The notes beneath the pieces were generated by a model, which was not told where the DNA came from, searched no databases, and worked only from the letters and a program-made list of their open reading frames with translations. From the NCBI GenBank assembly GCA_031274075.1, contig JAISQQ010000283.1, positions 1 to 7,897 on the forward strand: DNA of 7,897 bases, in the 5' to 3' direction. Positions 5,050 through 7,897 of the stretch are shown one piece after another (the stretch's first letter is position 1; the number at the start of each line of letters is the position of its first letter). A program made the translations under genes and the position numbers. The DNA comes from Accumulibacter sp. (lineage in GTDB: Bacteria > Pseudomonadota > Gammaproteobacteria > Burkholderiales > Rhodocyclaceae).

Positions 5050-6192
5050 ATGCCGCTCGCTTGCCTCACCCTGCTCGTTCCCGAACTGCTCTGGCCCGAA
5101 CCCGAAGACCGCGAGGCGCTGGACCCGCTCGCCTGTCCGGCGCTGGCCGCGCTGCTGGCGCGCGGGCGCTTTTCCAGGCGTCCGCCGCGGGCGCTGGAAA
5201 GCGTTCTCGTCGAACTGTCCGGGCAGGCGGCGGGCGTGTCCTGCGGCGCGCTCAGGCGGCGCGGCGAAGCCGGGGTTGCGGGCGACGACGCCACGGCGCG
5301 CTGGATCGCCGCCGATCCGGTCAACCTGCGCTTCCACCAACAGCGCTTGCTCCTCTCCGACGCCGCCACGCTGGCCATCGCGCCGGAAGAGGCCGCCGCG
5401 CTGGTCGACGCGCTCAACGGCTATTTCGCCGGTCTCGGCGTCTTCCATGCCGCCAGCGCCGAACGCTGGTATCTGCGGCTGGCGGCCGATAAGGAAAATG
5501 AGGGAAATGAGGCGGTGGGCGCGCTGGAGCGCCTCGACGCGCCGCCGCTCTCCGCCATCGCCGGGCGCGGCGTCGAGCGTTGGCTGGGGGAACTCAGCGG
5601 GGAACGCGAGGCATTCAAGCTGCTCAACGAGATACAGACTTTCCTGCACGCCCAGCCGCTCAACCGGCGGCGCGAGAAGGAGGGCCGGCCGCTGGTCAAC
5701 AGCCTGTGGCTATGGGGCGGCGGAACCCCGCCGGCCGCGTCCGTCGCGGCGAGTTTCGACGCCGCCTGGAGCGACGATCCGCTGGCCGTCGGCCTCGCCC
5801 GCGCCGCGGGCGCGCCGGCCTATCCCGCGCCCGGCGGCATGGCGAATCTGCTCGCGCAGGCGGCGTCGGCGACGCGGCCGCTGGCGGTGCTCGAAGACCT
5901 GGGCGAAGCGGTGCGCCGCGAAGACGGCGAAGCCTACCGCCAGTCCGTCGCCGCGCTGGAGGCGCGCTGGTTCGCCCCGGCCTGGCGCGCGCTGGCGCGC
6001 GGCGTCATCGGGGGGCTGCGCCTGCTGGCGCCAACCGCCTACGGGGTGTTGCGCTGGGACGCCGGCCGCGCCGCGCCGTGGCGTTTCTGGCGCCGTCCGC
6101 AAACGCTCGCGGCGACGGCCAGGGCGTTGGCCGCATCAGCCACCTCTGCCACCTCCGCCGCCTCAACCACCTCCGCCGGAGACGCGGCGTGA
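5050..6192 (+). CDS. rpfE: RpfE-type regulatory protein family (function uncertain), upstream of recJ
   Basis: This 380-residue soluble protein matches the RpfE-type family. Characteristic segments are WIAADPVNLRFHQQRLLLSD (85-104), AERWYLRL (137-144), PPLSAIAGRGVERWL (165-179), KLLNEIQTFLHAQPLNRRRE (190-209) and LVNSLWLWGGG (215-225). In Xanthomonas, rpfE lies next to recJ within the rpf pathogenicity-regulation cluster; the biochemical activity is not established to my knowledge. Here it directly precedes recJ, with a GTGA overlap. The ATG at 5050 has GAAGG three to four bases upstream, a rather tight spacing. Oddities are an apparent insert at about 147-158 (KENEGNEAVG) coded by AT-rich 9-bp repeats, and a Ser/Ala/Thr tail (363-377) coded by 9-bp repeats. 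No signal peptide or membrane helix is evident. The family call is good; the gene symbol is by family and context. Confidence 0.78.
   Translation: MPLACLTLLVPELLWPEPEDREALDPLACPALAALLARGRFSRRPPRALESVLVELSGQAAGVSCGALRRRGEAGVAGDDATARWIAADPVNLRFHQQRLLLSDAATLAIAPEEAAALVDALNGYFAGLGVFHAASAERWYLRLAADKENEGNEAVGALERLDAPPLSAIAGRGVERWLGELSGEREAFKLLNEIQTFLHAQPLNRRREKEGRPLVNSLWLWGGGTPPAASVAASFDAAWSDDPLAVGLARAAGAPAYPAPGGMANLLAQAASATRPLAVLEDLGEAVRREDGEAYRQSVAALEARWFAPAWRALARGVIGGLRLLAPTAYGVLRWDAGRAAPWRFWRRPQTLAATARALAASATSATSAASTTSAGDAA
5492..5518 (+). repeat. In-frame 9-bp imperfect repeat inside the rpfE-type gene
   Basis: There are three units: AGGAAAATG (5492-5500), AGGGAAATG (5501-5509) and AGGCGGTGG (5510-5518). 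The first two differ at one base and are strikingly AT-rich against the surrounding coding DNA. Because the unit is 9 bp, gain or loss keeps the reading frame. The encoded residues (about 148-157) fall between the RWYLRL and PPLSAIAGR motifs and look like an extra loop. Confidence 0.6.
6136..6180 (+). repeat. 9-bp coding repeats forming the Ser-Ala-Thr tail of the rpfE-type protein
   Basis: Five consecutive 9-bp units encode SAT, SAT, SAA, STT and SAG (residues 363-377). The units are TCAGCCACC, TCTGCCACC, TCCGCCGCC, TCAACCACC and TCCGCCGGA. On the reverse strand they read as GAGG-rich purine units, resembling the other arrays in this window. The last unit contributes to GGAG (6178-6181), the likely recJ ribosome binding site. 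Confidence 0.7.
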
Positions 6193-7897
6193 CCCGCCTC
6201 CAGGCCCGCCGCGCGCCGCCGCGCCGGCAATGGCAACTCGAACAGCAGGGCTTGCATCCGCTGCTGGCGCGGCTCTACGCCGCGCGCGGCGTCGAAACGA
6301 AAAGCGAACTCGACTACGATCTCAAGGGACTGATTCCGCCGGCGCGGCTGACCCATGCCGACGAGGCCGCCATCCTGCTCGCCGACGCCGTCGAGGCGCA
6401 AGCGCGCATCCTGATCGTCGGCGACTACGACTGCGACGGCGCCACCGCCTGCGCCGTCGGCGTGCGCGCGCTGCGCGCCATGGCCGGCGACGCGGGCGCC
6501 ACGGTCGATTACCTGGTGCCCAACCGCTTCACCGACGGCTACGGCCTGTCGCCGGAAATCGTCGATCTCGCCGCAGAGAAAACCCCCGACCTGCTGGTCA
6601 CCGTCGACAACGGCATCGCCAGCCTCGCGGGGGTGGCGCGCGCCGGCGCGCTGGGCATCGCCACGCTGATCACCGACCACCACCTGCCGGGCGACGAACT
6701 GCCCGGCGCGGACTGCATCGTCAACCCCAACCAGCCCGCCTGCGGCTTTCCGAGCAAGTGCATCGCCGGCGTTGGCGTGATGTTCTACGTGATGCTCGCG
6801 CTGCGCGCCGAACTGCGCGCGCGCGGCTGGTTCGGCGAGGCCACGGGAATCCGCGAGCCGAACCTCGGCGCGCTGCTCGACCTGGTCGCCCTCGGTACCG
6901 TGGCCGACGTGGTGCGCTTCGACCGCAACAACCGCATCCTCGTCGGCCAGGGCTTGAAGCGCCTGCGCGACGGGCGCGTCAACCCCGGCATCCGCGCCCT
7001 GTTCGCCGCCGCCGGGCGCGATCCGGCCAAAGCCGGCGCCGCCGACCTGGGCTTCATCATCGGCCCGCGCCTCAACGCCGCCGGACGCCTCGCCGACATG
7101 TCGCTCGGCGTCGAGGCGCTGATCACCGACGACGCGGCGCGCGCGCTGAACATCGCGCAGGAACTCGAACGGCTCAACCGCGAGCGCAAGGACATCGAGT
7201 CGGGCATGCAGCAACAGGCGCTCGCCCACCTCGACGCCATCGACGAGGAAAGCGAGGCGGTGGCCGCCCCCGCCATTACCTTGTTCCATCCGCAATGGCA
7301 CCAGGGCGTGATCGGCATCCTCGCCTCGCGCATCAAGGACCGGCGCCACCGCCCGGTATTCGCCTTCGCGCGCGGCGACGGGGCGAACGCCGACGGCGAA
7401 CTCAAGGGTTCCGGCCGCTCGATTCCCGGCCTGCACCTACGCGACGCGCTGGATCTCGTGTCCAAGCGCCAGCCGGGCCTGCTGAAGCGTTTCGGCGGAC
7501 ACGCCATGGCCGCCGGCGCGACGATCCGCGAAGCCGACCTGGCGCGCTTCGGCGAACTGTTCGCGCAGGTCGCCGGCGAGCAGCTCTCCCCGGCGGATCT
7601 CACGCGCACGCTGGAAACCGACGGCGGCCTGGAAGAAGCCTACTTCTCGATCGCCACCGCCCGCCTGCTCGAAAACGAGGTCTGGGGCCAGGGCTTCCCC
7701 GCGCCGCTGTTCGAGGATGAATTCATCGTCGAGAACCAGCGCGTGCTCAAGGAAAAGCATCTCAAACTGCGCCTGCGCAAAGGCCCGCTCGCCATCGACG
7801 CCATCCAGTTCAACTTCAGCCACGCGCCGGGCGCGACGATCCGCGCGGCGTACCGCCTGTCGGTCAACGAATACAACGGCGCGCAGTCGCTGCAACT
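6189..7897 (+). CDS. recJ: Single-stranded-DNA-specific 5'-3' exonuclease RecJ (3' end cut by the window)
   Basis: There are 569 codons open to the window edge. E. coli RecJ has 577 residues, so only the last few are missing. RecJ degrades single-stranded DNA 5' to 3' in RecF-pathway recombination, mismatch repair and base-excision repair. DHH phosphoesterase motifs are intact: VGDYDCDGATA (Asp79, Asp81, Asp83), TVDNGI (Asp140), TDHHLPGD (Asp163-His164-His165) and GPRLNAAGRL (292-301). The DHHA1 part shows HPQWHQGVIGILASRI (from 367), GSGRS (407-411) and RFGGHAMAAG (to 443). The C-terminal OB-fold ends in VNEYNGAQSLQL. The start is GTG at 6189, overlapping the rpfE-type stop as GTGA, with GGAG at 6178-6181 seven bases upstream. 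An ATG at 6480 is too far in, since it would remove the first catalytic motif. Translational coupling to the upstream gene is likely. Confidence 0.96.
   Translation, partial: MTRLQARRAPPRRQWQLEQQGLHPLLARLYAARGVETKSELDYDLKGLIPPARLTHADEAAILLADAVEAQARILIVGDYDCDGATACAVGVRALRAMAGDAGATVDYLVPNRFTDGYGLSPEIVDLAAEKTPDLLVTVDNGIASLAGVARAGALGIATLITDHHLPGDELPGADCIVNPNQPACGFPSKCIAGVGVMFYVMLALRAELRARGWFGEATGIREPNLGALLDLVALGTVADVVRFDRNNRILVGQGLKRLRDGRVNPGIRALFAAAGRDPAKAGAADLGFIIGPRLNAAGRLADMSLGVEALITDDAARALNIAQELERLNRERKDIESGMQQQALAHLDAIDEESEAVAAPAITLFHPQWHQGVIGILASRIKDRRHRPVFAFARGDGANADGELKGSGRSIPGLHLRDALDLVSKRQPGLLKRFGGHAMAAGATIREADLARFGELFAQVAGEQLSPADLTRTLETDGGLEEAYFSIATARLLENEVWGQGFPAPLFEDEFIVENQRVLKEKHLKLRLRKGPLAIDAIQFNFSHAPGATIRAAYRLSVNEYNGAQSLQ

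Noticed and set aside
6039..7436. A 465-codon minus-strand open frame opposite recJ
   Set aside because: It is an antisense shadow produced by GC-rich third positions, with no domain and no ribosome binding site worth noting.
4949..7720. A 923-codon plus-strand open frame
   Set aside because: It is a different-frame shadow of the rpfE-type gene and recJ. The product is Arg/Pro-rich low-complexity sequence, while the correct frames show intact family motifs.

Overview
The window looks like a stretch of high-GC proteobacterial chromosome, most likely betaproteobacterial. This rests on a single LolC/E-type permease beside lolD, an RpfE-type gene coupled to recJ, and dense GC-rich coding with ATGA/GTGA overlaps. 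The genus cannot be fixed from the sequence alone. Two genes run off the edges: an Rpn-family nuclease on the left and recJ on the right.

Layout, left to right. (1) 1-256, minus strand: the N-terminal part of an Rpn (YhgA/transposase_31) PD-(D/E)XK nuclease. (2) 257-630: no credible gene. This stretch is packed with short tandem and palindromic repeats: a 7-bp GAGGACA array, a family of palindromes with an 11-nt spacer, and two further hairpins. (3) 631-2560, minus strand: lolD and lolC, the inner-membrane lipoprotein-release ABC transporter. (4) 2626-4790, minus strand: a two-gene operon of unknown function. It encodes an AlbA_2 (Schlafen-type) plus HATPase-like protein and a ParA-family ATPase, joined by an ATGA stop/start overlap. 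Its base composition is visibly less GC-rich than its neighbours. (5) 4791-5049: divergent intergenic region. (6) 5050-7897, plus strand: an RpfE-type gene followed by recJ, which starts with GTG inside the stop codon of the first gene.

How the pieces fit. lolCD and rpfE-recJ look like ordinary core genes facing away from each other. The AlbA_2/ParA pair sits between them like an inserted accessory cassette, transcribed toward lolC. It is the best candidate here for an uncharacterised system: ParA without ParB, paired with a putative nucleic-acid-binding or regulatory ATP-binding partner. A second theme is repeat activity. Short tandem arrays with GAGG-containing units lie immediately upstream of the rpn start codon, and similar 9-bp units lie in frame inside the rpfE-type gene. 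Palindromic repeats fill the gap between rpn and lolD.
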